Part shown: positions 17,791 to 26,167 of the stretch, piece after piece
How the letters are laid out: each line of letters begins with the position of its first letter
How positions within the stretch are numbered: position 1 is the first letter of the stretch
Assembly (NCBI GenBank): GCA_965223825.1
Contig: OZ245018.1
Coordinates: 496,001 to 560,000 of the forward strand
Direction of reading: 5' to 3'
From: CAJXQU01 sp965223825
GTDB taxonomy: Bacteria > Pseudomonadota > Gammaproteobacteria > CAJXQU01
DNA: 64,000 nt
Made by a program: the position numbers and the translations under genes
The notes under the pieces: generated by a model
Told to the model about the DNA's origin: nothing
The model's database searches: none
The model's input: only the letters and a program-made list of their open reading frames with translations

Positions 17791-19017
17791 ATGAAACGTG
17801 TTGTTGTAACGGGAATGGCAGGGTTTTCGCCAATTGGAAATGATTGGGAAACGATAAAGTCTCGTTTAAAAAAAATGGACACCGGAATTGTCCGTATGCA
17901 GGAATGGGATAAATATGAGGGGCTGAATACGCGACTTGGCGCGCCTGTTATGGACTTTGAAATGCCCGATCATTATGGTCGGAAAACATTGAGAAGTATG
18001 GGCCGAGTTGCGCAATTTGCTGTGCTCAGTGCGGAGCTTGCACTGGATAATGCTGGCTTGCTAGGGCATGACGTTTTACGAAGTGGTGCTGTCGGTGTGT
18101 CGTATGGCTCCTCTGCTGGTGATTCATTAGCTGTTGCAGATTTTGGAAATATGTTGATTAACCATTCTACAGATGGGTTGAACGCAAATTCCTACATCAA
18201 AATGATGGCGCATACTGCACCTGTCAATATTGGAATCCATTTTGGTTTACGTGGTCGGGTGATCACCACATCTAGTGCGTGCACTTCTGGGAGTCAAGGC
18301 ATTGGCTACGCGTACGAAATGATCAAGTATGGCCAACAAACCGCCATGATCGCAGGTGGTTGTGAAGGGTTATGTGCTTCACAAGCGGCGGTCTTTGATA
18401 CTCTTTATGCGACCAGTGTGCGTAATGACGAGGCGCATCTTTCACCCCGTCCGTTTGATAAAGATCGTGATGGTCTTGTGATCGGAGAAGGTGGCGGTGC
18501 GTTGATCTTGGAAGAGATGGAACATGCACAATCTCGCGGTGCCACAATCTACGCTGAAATGGTCGGTTTCGGAACAAATTCTGACGGAAGCCATATTACC
18601 CAACCATTAGCCGAAACGATGGAAATCGCCATTCGTCTTTCTCTCAAAAGTGCCAAGCTCTCACCCGATGCGATTGGCTATGTCAGCGCACATGGAACGG
18701 CAACAGATCGCGGTGATATCGCAGAGAGTCAAGCCACCTCTGCGGTGTTTGGAAACAAAACCCCAATTAGTGCGTTGAAGAGTTTTACTGGTCATACACT
18801 TGGCGCTTGTGGTGCATTAGAAGCGTGGACTGCGATCGAAATGATGAATCATAACTGGTTCCATGCCACGGCTAATCTTGAGAATGTGGATCCAGAATGC
18901 GGCGATCTTGACTATATCGCGGATGAAGGGCGTGAATTCGAAACCGAATATATTATGAGTAATAGTTTCGCGTTCGGAGGCATAAATTCATCGCTTATTT
19001 TTAAGAAATGGCCTTGA
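17791..19017 (+). CDS. apeR: Beta-ketoacyl-ACP synthase ApeR
   Basis: The second complete ketosynthase of the operon, 408 aa, with catalytic cysteine in TTSSACTSGSQGIGYAY, histidines in SAHGTATDRGD and FTGHTLGACGALEAW, and the usual SNSFAFGGINSSL end. It begins directly after the apeQ stop. In described systems ApeR forms part of the condensing machinery; whether it starts or extends chains cannot be derived here. It is the last recognisable ape gene. Confidence 0.93.
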   Translation: MKRVVVTGMAGFSPIGNDWETIKSRLKKMDTGIVRMQEWDKYEGLNTRLGAPVMDFEMPDHYGRKTLRSMGRVAQFAVLSAELALDNAGLLGHDVLRSGAVGVSYGSSAGDSLAVADFGNMLINHSTDGLNANSYIKMMAHTAPVNIGIHFGLRGRVITTSSACTSGSQGIGYAYEMIKYGQQTAMIAGGCEGLCASQAAVFDTLYATSVRNDEAHLSPRPFDKDRDGLVIGEGGGALILEEMEHAQSRGATIYAEMVGFGTNSDGSHITQPLAETMEIAIRLSLKSAKLSPDAIGYVSAHGTATDRGDIAESQATSAVFGNKTPISALKSFTGHTLGACGALEAWTAIEMMNHNWFHATANLENVDPECGDLDYIADEGREFETEYIMSNSFAFGGINSSLIFKKWP

Positions 19018-19047
19018 AAGAATTTTAATCATTCATAGGGAAAATAA

Positions 19048-19803
19048 ATGAAATTCAGCAAACTGATCAGCATATTACTTGCATTCATCATATCTGTGCC
19101 GTCAATGGCGTTTTCGACAATAGATGAGCAGATAGATAGCTATCTTAAATTATTGGCACAACCAGGGCGAGAGGAAGAAAAGCAAACTATGTTGGAACGT
19201 TTGCAATGGTCTGGTCTGTCTGATCCAAGGTTGTATGATGCAATAGAAGCATATTTACTCGAAAATGGTACAAATACCTCAAAGGCCGTTGACTCGGAAA
19301 CTCGTGTCGTGATGGCGCATATGCTGCGTGCATTAGGTTATAGCGGCAACGAAAAATATCGTTCGACACTCAAACAATTTGAAAGCAAAGGAGCACTTGG
19401 ATACTTAAGAAGGTACGCAAGAAAAGGCGCGATAGACCTTCCACAATTCGAAAACTGGAACCGTTTAATAGCGGCAAGCACAATTAATGTGGAAGGAAAA
19501 ACGGCGGAAGTCGCAAATTACATGAGAATGCTAAGTGTTGATGATATTTTCGTTCAACGATTAGCTGCGCGCGCGATTTTTCATGAAAGGCAAACAGATA
19601 AAGATTTGATCGCACTAACCGCTGAAAAGTTGAAAGTGATTTATTTAAACAAAAGTTTAAATAAAGAAGCGGTTGATACTGCAGCATGGTATTGCAAAGC
19701 TATTGGTCAAAGCTCAAATACAGACTTTGACGAATTACTGGGGAAGGTTGCAGCGGATAGTCCACATAGAAAAATTCAGAAATACGCGAGAAAATATTTA
19801 TAA
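19048..19803 (+). CDS. Secreted helical-repeat protein of unknown function downstream of apeR
   Basis: 251 aa starting at ATG 19048 with a good AGGGA ribosome-binding site. The N-terminus is a signal peptide (SKLISILLAFIISVPSMAFS). The mature protein is almost all amphipathic helices arranged like HEAT or similar repeats (SETRVVMAHMLRALGYSGNE, FVQRLAARAIFHERQTDKDL), so it is probably a periplasmic scaffold. I do not recognise the family with certainty. Only 30 bp separate it from apeR, so it may be the last gene of the ape operon. The transposon insertion site lies 86 bp after its stop. Confidence 0.7.
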   Translation: MKFSKLISILLAFIISVPSMAFSTIDEQIDSYLKLLAQPGREEEKQTMLERLQWSGLSDPRLYDAIEAYLLENGTNTSKAVDSETRVVMAHMLRALGYSGNEKYRSTLKQFESKGALGYLRRYARKGAIDLPQFENWNRLIAASTINVEGKTAEVANYMRMLSVDDIFVQRLAARAIFHERQTDKDLIALTAEKLKVIYLNKSLNKEAVDTAAWYCKAIGQSSNTDFDELLGKVAADSPHRKIQKYARKYL

Positions 19804-19889
19804 ATTAATGAAGTCTGATCCATTGATTCCATTTCTACTATACGTCTAAACCCTTTGAAAATTCTTAAGAGTAAAAGTTAATAAATCTG

Positions 19890-19894
19890 TATTG
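19890..19894. repeat. Left target-site duplication (TATTG) of the Tn7-like element
   Basis: TATTG directly precedes the left terminus TGTGTCC. The same five bases directly follow the right terminus at 49428-49432. A 5-bp duplication is what TnsB-type transposases produce. It fixes the element's borders to the base. Confidence 0.9.
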
Positions 19895-20035
19895 TGTGTC
19901 CTAAATAATAAAGTGGTCCCACTTTAAAGAATATGCACTTAACACATTGAATTATTAGAAGAAATATATCAATAAGGCTAATAAGTTGTGCATGAAACCA
20001 TATGTTGGCCACTAGAAAAAAGCATTATGTGGCCA
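19895..20035. repeat. Left end of the Tn7-like element with TnsB-type binding repeats
   Basis: Three related motifs point inward: 19903-19919 (AATAATAAAGTGGTCC), 19998-20010 (CCATATGTTGGCC) and 20019-20034 (AAAGCATTATGTGGCC). They match the right-end motifs (consensus AAGCATAAxGTGGTCC). The terminal dinucleotides are TG. The middle copy is the least certain. Confidence 0.8.
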
Positions 20036-20094
20036 AACTTAGAAAATCACTTATAACTAAGAGCTGTAATTGAGTAAAGAAACAGTTCAGAAAA

Positions 20095-20528
20095 TTAAAG
20101 TCTTGGCATTTCAATGCCCTCAGGCGAGTTAGGTTGTTTTTCATTCGTACTTTTTTTCACCATGCTTAGCGTGATTGTTTGCCCGTTCGATTCCAGTTTG
20201 GCGGAGTCTGCGGTCAGGTCATACAGGATCCAGCCCTTAAAGGTTTCATCCAGATGCACCGCTTGTACTTTTTCCTGAGCACGGGTGGTTAATAAGGCGA
20301 TATTCTCTTGTGCACTGAGGTAAACACCTGCCAGCTCAAAGCCGGGATCTGGTGCGGGTCGGGTTTGTGGTATCGGTTTTTTTTCTTCAACCGGTTTGAC
20401 CTCCGGTAATTTCCGCTCACGTGCAAACAGCGTACGTTGCCGGATGGCCTCAAAGGCACTCATCGCCTCCAGCACCAAAGGTTGACTGACCGTCGGGCCT
20501 TGCGTCAGAGCGGTGTCCGCTTGTACAG
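20095..20528 (-). pseudogene. C-terminal remnant of a GspC/GspN-like type II secretion protein
   Basis: The frame is open from the stop at 20095 up to the Tn3 terminal repeat at 20529, so the N-terminus has been cut off by the Tn3 insertion. It contains a proline-rich linker (PVEEKKPIPQTRPAPDPGFE) and then a small beta domain (VHLDETFKGWILYDLTADSA, KLESNGQTITLSM), the pattern of the homology region of PulC/GspC and related GspN proteins: inner-membrane subunits of type II secretion. No other secretion gene is present. Annotation starts such as TTG 20478 are internal. It is inside the Tn7-like element, so it is either cargo or debris brought in with it. The family call is tentative. Confidence 0.55.
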
Positions 20529-20567
20529 GGGGTCTGAAGTCCAGTGGTACGGAAACGTACGCTAAGG
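20529..20567 (+). repeat. Tn3-family terminal inverted repeat (left, copy 1)
   Basis: Starts GGGGTCTGAAGTCCAGTGG and ends CGTACGCTAAGG. It is a 39-bp repeat in opposite orientation to 25397-25435. The tnpA stop codon (20562) lies inside it. Confidence 0.92.
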
Positions 20568-23500
20568 ATCTTCATCTGGCTCTTTTACTTGGTTCAATGG
20601 CCTCAGCTGCCCATTTTTAACTCGCTCATTCAGTGTAAAAGAATAACGACCGAGAACATTTAGATGTCCATGCACAAGTGGCGATAGCCTTGCTTCGTCT
20701 TCTTCTCGGATCTTACCTGGCTGATTTTGTAAGTGATCCAACGCGGCTTGCATGTAAATGGTATTCCACAAAACCACGGCATTTGTCACCAATCCAAGTG
20801 CACCAAGCTGATCTTCCTGGCCTTCGCGGTAGCGTTTACGAATTTCACCGCGCTGTCCGTAGCAAATAATTCTGGCGATGCCATGCCTTTCCTCGCCACG
20901 ATTAAGCTGGGTTAGTATGCGACGGCGATAATCTTCATCATCAATATAGCTGAGCAAGTGCAACGTCTTGTTGATGCGGCCAATCTCTATGATTGCCTGC
21001 GCTAGGCCAGAAGGCCGTTCGCTTTTTAACAATGAACGAATGAGTTCGGATGCTCGTACGGTACCAAGTTTCAGGGATCCGGCTATGCGTAACATATCAT
21101 CCCAATGCGCTGTCGCTCTGTGAACATTGACATCTCCACGGGCTATGTCATTTAACGAGCCATAGTCGGCAATTTTATCGATGCGCCAAAACACAGCTTC
21201 GCCAGCATCGGCCAATCTTGGTGAGAACTGGTACCCAAGCAGCCAAAACAACCCAAATACCATATCACTCGTCCCAGTGGTGTCGGTCATTATTTCAGTC
21301 GGACGTAATCCCGTTTGTTGCTCTAACAATCCCTCCAAAACGAAAATGGAATCACGTAGCGTGCCGGGGATAACAATACCGTGGAACCCTGAATACTGGT
21401 CAGAGATAAAGTTGTACCAGGTGATACCGCGACCTGATTTGAAGTATTTTGGGTTCGGTCCGGCATTGATTGTTCTTACCGGTGTCACAAACCGCATTCC
21501 ATCAGCGGAGGCGACTTCACCACCACCCCATTTCAGGGCTAGCGGCAGAGTCGCTTGATGATCAACAAGTCGGGCGTTTGCCCTGGTTAACGTTTCTGCA
21601 CGTATATAATTCTGCTTTACCCAACTCAGCCGGTGCCGCGTGAGCGCTGGTACATTGTGTTTAATAAGCGGCTCCAAGCCAATATTGCATGCCTCTGCAA
21701 GCAGTACAGCGCAAACGCTCACGGATAAGTCGTCAACCCGCGCATTAGATTCACTGACGTGGGTAAATTCATCTGCAAATCCTGTGCGTACCTGGATTTC
21801 CAGTAGCAATTCGGTGAGATCTACCTTCGGCAATAGAGCCGTCACTTGATCACGGAGCTCTGTAAGACTGGCGGGTTCATCCAGCTTATCCAGATTGGAA
21901 ATCGTCAGCGCAGGATGCTTGCCAGAGCGATCCAAACAGATTGATTCGTTGCTATCGAACCTGGCGGCTACGTGTTCATACGCTGCGTCGAGCTGATTGG
22001 TAAGTGTGCCTATAGCCTTGCCCGGGTCGATTGAATGTCCCAGTGATCGGCACACGTGTAATCTATTACTAGACCACTCGCTGCCCTGCAGTAATTTAGA
22101 GCGCGGATCACCCCAACGGTCACTATTGGGAACATAGACATCTCTTCGCCGCAGGCTGTCCTGCAATGCCGCCAGAAAACACAATGTATATCCACGCTTT
22201 TGCACCCGATGATAGGCATCGAAGACAAGACGTTTCCAGGGCTTTGAAATGAAGGCGGTCGGTGGATCATCCAGTATTTGTTGCCTCGATGCACCGATAT
22301 CAGATAGATAATTTAGGGCGTCCATTGTCTTCGCACCGGCGGGAGCGGCTGCAAACTCAATGCTGGCAAGCAACTTAGGCAGAAAGCGTCTAACTCTTCC
22401 ATACTGCTCTACGATTTCCTCGTGATACTGGCCAATCGGTGGCCGAGCCAATGAATTCACTACTGAGACAGCTTGGGTCAGAGCATCTCTCGGAAACTGC
22501 CGAAATATCGCGTCGCGCACAGTATTTTCAGGTAGCTCCTCATCAAGAAACATGGCACAGACAGCCGCCAACGTGAGTGCTGATCGATCAAGATCTTTCA
22601 GTGTACGCAGGCGATTCTTACGCCCAAGATTTCTAGCTTCTCTTACAATTTCAGTGATCAGCATATCAAGCACGTCGAGGGCTTCATCCAAAGCAATCGT
22701 CTCAAAGGCTTTTACAAATCCCACCAATAATGCTGTGCGCCGATCCTCAGGCATCCTGGCAATTTTATGCATCGAAGTAATCCCGGCATATCGCGCCAGG
22801 TTTGTAAGTCGTATTGGCGGTATTTTTCTGAAGTCGAGTTTATGTAGGCCAAATGTTCGCAGATCAAGATAGCGCTGCAAGGCAAAGTTCAAAGACGGGC
22901 CACTAATCGTCGTTGGGCCTTTTCGAAAGCGATCAAACTCGGATGTGCGTTGACCTTCAGGAATTTGAAGAAGGGTTTCCAGCTTCGCTCTTTGTTCCTC
23001 ATTCGGTAGCGAAGACAGCCGTCGCCAAAACCTATCCGCAGCGCGTTTTCTGATTTCTGAAATGAGTCGAGAAAGGGTTGATTCGCCTGGCAACAGAACC
23101 TTATGCTGTATCAGCCAGACTGTGGCAAAATCAAACATCACACTGGGTCTTTCGTTGCTGACCCAAGCTCGCGCATAAAGCAGCCGACCAAGCCGAAAAA
23201 CCCAAGGCCATTCACCAAAATCGTGATAGCCGTAGTGCTTACGAATTAGCGCGGTGTGTTCACGCCTCGTGGTTTCTCTTTGTCCGTAATCTGCCAATAC
23301 TGCTAAATCACTGATCAAGAGCTGTCGGCCAATAAACTCCTTGACGTTTGCAGGTGCCATGGCGAGATCAGTCAGAAAGGTACCGAGAAATCGAACGGAT
23401 GTTAATTGCAGCGCTACTCCCAGTCTGTTTTGATCGCCACGGCGCTGGGCGATGAAAGCGAGATCCGATTCATCTAAGTGAAAATAGCGAGATAGCTGCA

Positions 23501-23570
23501 CATCGTTGGGCTCACCAACATACTGGCCGTAGTCAGCTTTCTGTTCAGCCGTTAGAAAATCTACCGCCAT
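20562..23570 (-). CDS. tnpA: Tn3-family transposase TnpA (intact)
   Basis: 1,002 aa, the normal size for a Tn3-family DDE transposase acting by replicative transposition. The catalytic region is seen as EIMTDTTGTSDMVFGLFWLL (first aspartate block) and, near the end, QRGEIRKRYREGQEDQLGAL (conserved glutamate with the ED..LGALGLV context). The N-terminal DUF4158 region (FLTAEQKADYGQY) is complete. The stop lies within the terminal repeat. The first 336 residues are identical to the truncated copy at 39352-40359. ATG 23570 is a natural start, 173 bp from the divergent resolvase gene. Confidence 0.96.
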   Translation of the reverse strand: MAVDFLTAEQKADYGQYVGEPNDVQLSRYFHLDESDLAFIAQRRGDQNRLGVALQLTSVRFLGTFLTDLAMAPANVKEFIGRQLLISDLAVLADYGQRETTRREHTALIRKHYGYHDFGEWPWVFRLGRLLYARAWVSNERPSVMFDFATVWLIQHKVLLPGESTLSRLISEIRKRAADRFWRRLSSLPNEEQRAKLETLLQIPEGQRTSEFDRFRKGPTTISGPSLNFALQRYLDLRTFGLHKLDFRKIPPIRLTNLARYAGITSMHKIARMPEDRRTALLVGFVKAFETIALDEALDVLDMLITEIVREARNLGRKNRLRTLKDLDRSALTLAAVCAMFLDEELPENTVRDAIFRQFPRDALTQAVSVVNSLARPPIGQYHEEIVEQYGRVRRFLPKLLASIEFAAAPAGAKTMDALNYLSDIGASRQQILDDPPTAFISKPWKRLVFDAYHRVQKRGYTLCFLAALQDSLRRRDVYVPNSDRWGDPRSKLLQGSEWSSNRLHVCRSLGHSIDPGKAIGTLTNQLDAAYEHVAARFDSNESICLDRSGKHPALTISNLDKLDEPASLTELRDQVTALLPKVDLTELLLEIQVRTGFADEFTHVSESNARVDDLSVSVCAVLLAEACNIGLEPLIKHNVPALTRHRLSWVKQNYIRAETLTRANARLVDHQATLPLALKWGGGEVASADGMRFVTPVRTINAGPNPKYFKSGRGITWYNFISDQYSGFHGIVIPGTLRDSIFVLEGLLEQQTGLRPTEIMTDTTGTSDMVFGLFWLLGYQFSPRLADAGEAVFWRIDKIADYGSLNDIARGDVNVHRATAHWDDMLRIAGSLKLGTVRASELIRSLLKSERPSGLAQAIIEIGRINKTLHLLSYIDDEDYRRRILTQLNRGEERHGIARIICYGQRGEIRKRYREGQEDQLGALGLVTNAVVLWNTIYMQAALDHLQNQPGKIREEDEARLSPLVHGHLNVLGRYSFTLNERVKNGQLRPLNQVKEPDEDP

Positions 23571-23743
23571 GAATACCCCAAAACACCGGTAGAACTTGAA
23601 ATAGTAGATTTCTGAGTGTCTACGATATTATAAGTTTGTGGACATCATAAATGACCTGGAATAAACTGTCTATTAAGTCCTGTTTAGATGGGTTAATAGA
23701 CAGTGCGTCTATTAAATGATTTAGGAGACATTGTTTTCAACTC
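23571..23743. promoter_or_regulatory. Candidate res site and divergent promoter region of Tn3 copy 1
   Basis: Lies between divergent tnpA and tnpR. It contains the inverted pair CTGTCTATTAA (23666-23676) and TTAATAGACAG (23693-23703), then a further GTCTATTAAATGATTTAGG...GACA unit (23707-23730). Such paired, spaced sub-sites are where serine resolvases of Tn3-family elements bind and recombine cointegrates. An identical region sits at 39179-39351. Sub-site limits are my reading. Confidence 0.7.
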
Positions 23744-24295
23744 ATGCGACTCTTTGGATATGCTCGTGTCTCTACGAGCCAACAATCGCTCGATACGCAA
23801 GTCAACGCCCTCAAAGAAGAAGGCGTCAAAGCCAATCGTCTCTTTACTGACAAAATATCGGGCAGTCATGTTAATCGCGCCGGGCTAAATCTCTTGCGGG
23901 TTAAAGTTGAAGAGGGGGATGTCATTCTGGTCAAAAAGCTGGATCGTCTTGGGCGTGATACTGCCGACATGATCCTGTTAATCAAAGAGTTCGATAACAT
24001 GGGTGTGGCCATCCGATTTTTGGATGATGGCATCAGCACCGAAGGCACGATGGGGCAAATGGTCGTGACTATTCTGTCTGCTGTTGCTCAGGCTGAGCGT
24101 CAACGGATTTTGGAAAGAACCAACGAGGGGCGCATTGAAGCCAAAGCCAAGGGAGTGAAGTTTGGTCGCAAGCAAACAGTCAATAGAAAAAAGATACTGT
24201 CGATGAGAAACGAGGGTACTGGTGCTACAGAGATTGCAAAACAGCTCGGCATAGGAAGATCGACGGTTTATAAAATCCTGAAAGAAGAAAGCTAA
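23744..24295 (+). CDS. tnpR: Serine resolvase TnpR of Tn3 copy 1
   Basis: 183 aa, a small serine recombinase. The catalytic serine is in RLFGYARVSTSQQSLDTQV (S10), and the conserved arginine block in KLDRLGRDTADMILLI. A C-terminal helix-turn-helix (ATEIAKQLGIGRSTVYKIL) binds the res site. It resolves the cointegrate made by TnpA. Only 3 bp separate it from the DUF1016 gene, so the two are co-transcribed. It is identical to the copy at 38627-39178. Confidence 0.95.
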   Translation: MRLFGYARVSTSQQSLDTQVNALKEEGVKANRLFTDKISGSHVNRAGLNLLRVKVEEGDVILVKKLDRLGRDTADMILLIKEFDNMGVAIRFLDDGISTEGTMGQMVVTILSAVAQAERQRILERTNEGRIEAKAKGVKFGRKQTVNRKKILSMRNEGTGATEIAKQLGIGRSTVYKILKEES

Positions 24296-24298
24296 CTC

Positions 24299-25402
24299 AT
24301 GACATCAGAAATACAAATTTACACTGCACTGCTATCGGATATCAAGAAACGTATCCGACACGGACAGCTTAAAGTCACTCAATCGGTGAATACTGAACTC
24401 ATTGAAATGTACTGGGATATTGGCCACATTATCAATGATCGCCAGCAACAGCATGGATGGGGAGCCCAAATTATCCCGCAACTGGCTCGGGATATCGTCA
24501 ATGAGCTACCAGAGATTAAAGGTTTTTCCGAGCGAAATTTAAAACGTATGTTGCGCTTCTATCGGGAGTATGCATTTCCGCTGGAGGCTGATCCGAAAAG
24601 CAGCACTGATGGGGCAAGAATACCCAGCACCGAAAAAGTGCCACAAGCTGTGGCACTATTGCCCTGGGGGCACAATTCTCTTCTGATCGAACGGATAAAA
24701 GATCGTGTTGAGCGCTTTTGGTATGCAGAGCAGGTGCTTACACAGGGGTGGAGCCGCAATTCGCTGTTACAAATGATTAAAAACGACGCCTACGCACGGC
24801 AAGGATCTACCGTGAGTAATTTCGAGACAAGGCTGCCAACAGCCCAATCTGGCCTTGTACAACAGATCTTAAAAGATCCGTATATTTTTGATTTCCTAAC
24901 GTTATCGGAGCCCTTCAAAGAACGGGAATTGGAAACGGAACTCCTCAAACATCTCGAAAAGTTTCTGCTTGAACTAGGTGGTGGTTTTGCCTTTGTGGGG
25001 CGTCAATATCCCATCACAGTCAGCGACCAGGACTACTATATTGATTTGCTTTTCTATCACATAAAACTGCGCGCTTTTGTTGTGATAGAACTCAAAAGAG
25101 GAGAGTTCAAACCTGAGTATGCCGGGAAAATGAATTTCTATTGTTCTGTAGTGGATGAAAAACTACGGCATTCGAGCGATAAGCCAACCATTGGTTTGAT
25201 TCTATGCCAAACCAAAGATCGTATATTGGCTGAATATGCATTGCGAGGTATTAAAAAGCCCATTGGGGTATCAGATTATGAGCTCACTCGTGCATTACCT
25301 GAAAGTTTGCAATCCAGCTTACCAAGTATTGATGAATTAGAAGCCGAGCTCAGTGGTGATATTGAACACGGTAGTGGCACTACTAAAACAGAGGAGCCTT
25401 AG
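24299..25402 (+). CDS. DUF1016/YhcG-family PDDEXK nuclease-like protein, Tn3 passenger (copy 1)
   Basis: 367 aa. The N-terminal helical DUF1016 region (LIEMYWDIGHIINDRQQQHG, RNLKRMLRFYREY) is followed by a C-terminal PDDEXK-type nuclease fold: DYYIDLLFYHIKLRAFVVIE then LKRGEFKPEYAGKMNFY, giving the D...ExK metal-binding set. YhcG-family proteins are often linked to mobile elements and defence loci, but the activity of this one is not known. It is in operon with tnpR, and its 3' end overlaps the Tn3 terminal repeat, so it travels as part of the transposon. Not needed for transposition as far as is known. Confidence 0.9.
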   Translation: MTSEIQIYTALLSDIKKRIRHGQLKVTQSVNTELIEMYWDIGHIINDRQQQHGWGAQIIPQLARDIVNELPEIKGFSERNLKRMLRFYREYAFPLEADPKSSTDGARIPSTEKVPQAVALLPWGHNSLLIERIKDRVERFWYAEQVLTQGWSRNSLLQMIKNDAYARQGSTVSNFETRLPTAQSGLVQQILKDPYIFDFLTLSEPFKERELETELLKHLEKFLLELGGGFAFVGRQYPITVSDQDYYIDLLFYHIKLRAFVVIELKRGEFKPEYAGKMNFYCSVVDEKLRHSSDKPTIGLILCQTKDRILAEYALRGIKKPIGVSDYELTRALPESLQSSLPSIDELEAELSGDIEHGSGTTKTEEP

Positions 25403-25435
25403 CGTACGTTTTCGTACCGTTGGACTTCAAACCCC
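25397..25435 (-). repeat. Tn3-family terminal inverted repeat (right, copy 1)
   Basis: Read inward it starts GGGGTTTGAAGTCCAACGG and ends CGTACGCTAAGG. It is identical to the repeat at 37487-37525, which marks the facing end of copy 2. Confidence 0.92.
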
Positions 25436-25694
25436 ATATACGAGCCATAAATATCAATATTTCCTAAAAACACATGGTGTTGTTAGCAGCATGAGTGCGG
25501 TGGGAAGTTGTTATGATAATACGGCAGCTGAAAGTTTTTTTGGATTGTTAAAGCGGGAACGTGTTAATCGACGATGCTATGTAACTCGAGAGGAAGCGAG
25601 AGCAGCTATCTGTGATTACATTGAACGGTTCTATAATCAGAGAAAACAACGACAATTAAACGACAGAGAATTTAATCAAACAACTCTTAACTAA
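25436..25694 (+). pseudogene. C-terminal remnant of an IS3-family transposase OrfB, cut by the Tn3 end
   Basis: Immediately after the Tn3 terminal repeat, the frame reads YTSHKYQYFLKTHG, then SMSAVGSCYDNTAAESFFG and YIERFYNQRKQRQLNDR. This is the C-terminal part of the IS3-family rve transposase, with the final catalytic glutamate in NTAAESFF. The N-terminal two-thirds including the first catalytic aspartates are missing. A continuous open frame that begins at 25353 in the DUF1016 gene is only an accidental join. The missing 5' part is not present elsewhere in the window. Confidence 0.88.
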
Positions 25695-26167
25695 GTCTCT
25701 GCTCAATCGGGGTATAACCAATGCTATCGCATAGCCTTTTAAGGAACTCGCTATGCTCGTAATTATTTAATTACCCTTACAGGGTAATAACCCCAATTAT
25801 CAAAATATTATGTTAAATTTCTATATGGCTTAAAAATAAACGAAAAGCTACTTTGGTCTCGACAAGTAAATATAATCAATTTTGAAAACCAAGAAAGCTT
25901 AGTAAAAGAATATTTCTGTTGAACCTAATTTGCTCAAAAAACTAATTTTTAAATTTTAGCTAGGGTAGGTAGTGAAAAGTATCTAATCGCTTTCCTGATG
26001 CCTTAAAATAACTCTAAATTAATATTAAAAAGCGAGTAAGGCTTAGTTCAGTATTGAATAAGCCACCGTTAAAAACGGTGCATTTCTTCGAGATTTTTTA
26101 AAAGTTTCTTAACTTTTACTTGATAATATAACCATCTAAGTTTACTGAAATAAACAGGGAGGTTTGT
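25695..26167. other. Intergenic region between IS3 remnant and FkbM gene
   Basis: About 470 bp, AT-rich, no credible ORF. It holds a short perfect hairpin at 25770-25788 (ATTACCCT, 3-nt loop, AGGGTAAT) and another at 26064-26080 (CACCGTT, AAA, AACGGTG) without an immediate T-run. AGGGAGG just before ATG 26168 is a strong ribosome-binding site for the FkbM gene. The promoter for that gene should lie here, but I cannot place it with confidence. Confidence 0.45.

Larger units (their letters stand above)
20529..25435. mobile_element. Complete Tn3-family transposon (copy 1) with a DUF1016 passenger gene
   Basis: Bounded by 39-bp inverted repeats beginning GGGGTCTGAAGTCC at 20529 and, read from the other side, GGGGTTTGAAGTCC ending at 25435 (four differences between them; both end CGTACGCTAAGG). 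It encodes transposase tnpA leftward and, divergently, a resolvase gene plus a DUF1016 gene, with a res-like region between. The flanking five bases (TACAG left, ATATA right) do not match, so this copy has been rearranged since insertion, perhaps by recombination with the second copy at 37487-40359. Confidence 0.93.

Noticed and set aside
2967..19803. APE cluster as cargo of the Tn7-like element
   Set aside because: The left terminus and its duplication lie at 19,890-19,895, after the last gene of the cluster, so the cluster is outside.
22010..22294. Small ORFs in other frames of tnpA
   Set aside because: No ribosome-binding sites and no recognisable domains; shadows of the transposase gene.
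25353..25694. A 113-aa protein spanning the Tn3 border
   Set aside because: It is an accidental open frame joining the DUF1016 gene, the terminal repeat and an IS3 transposase tail.
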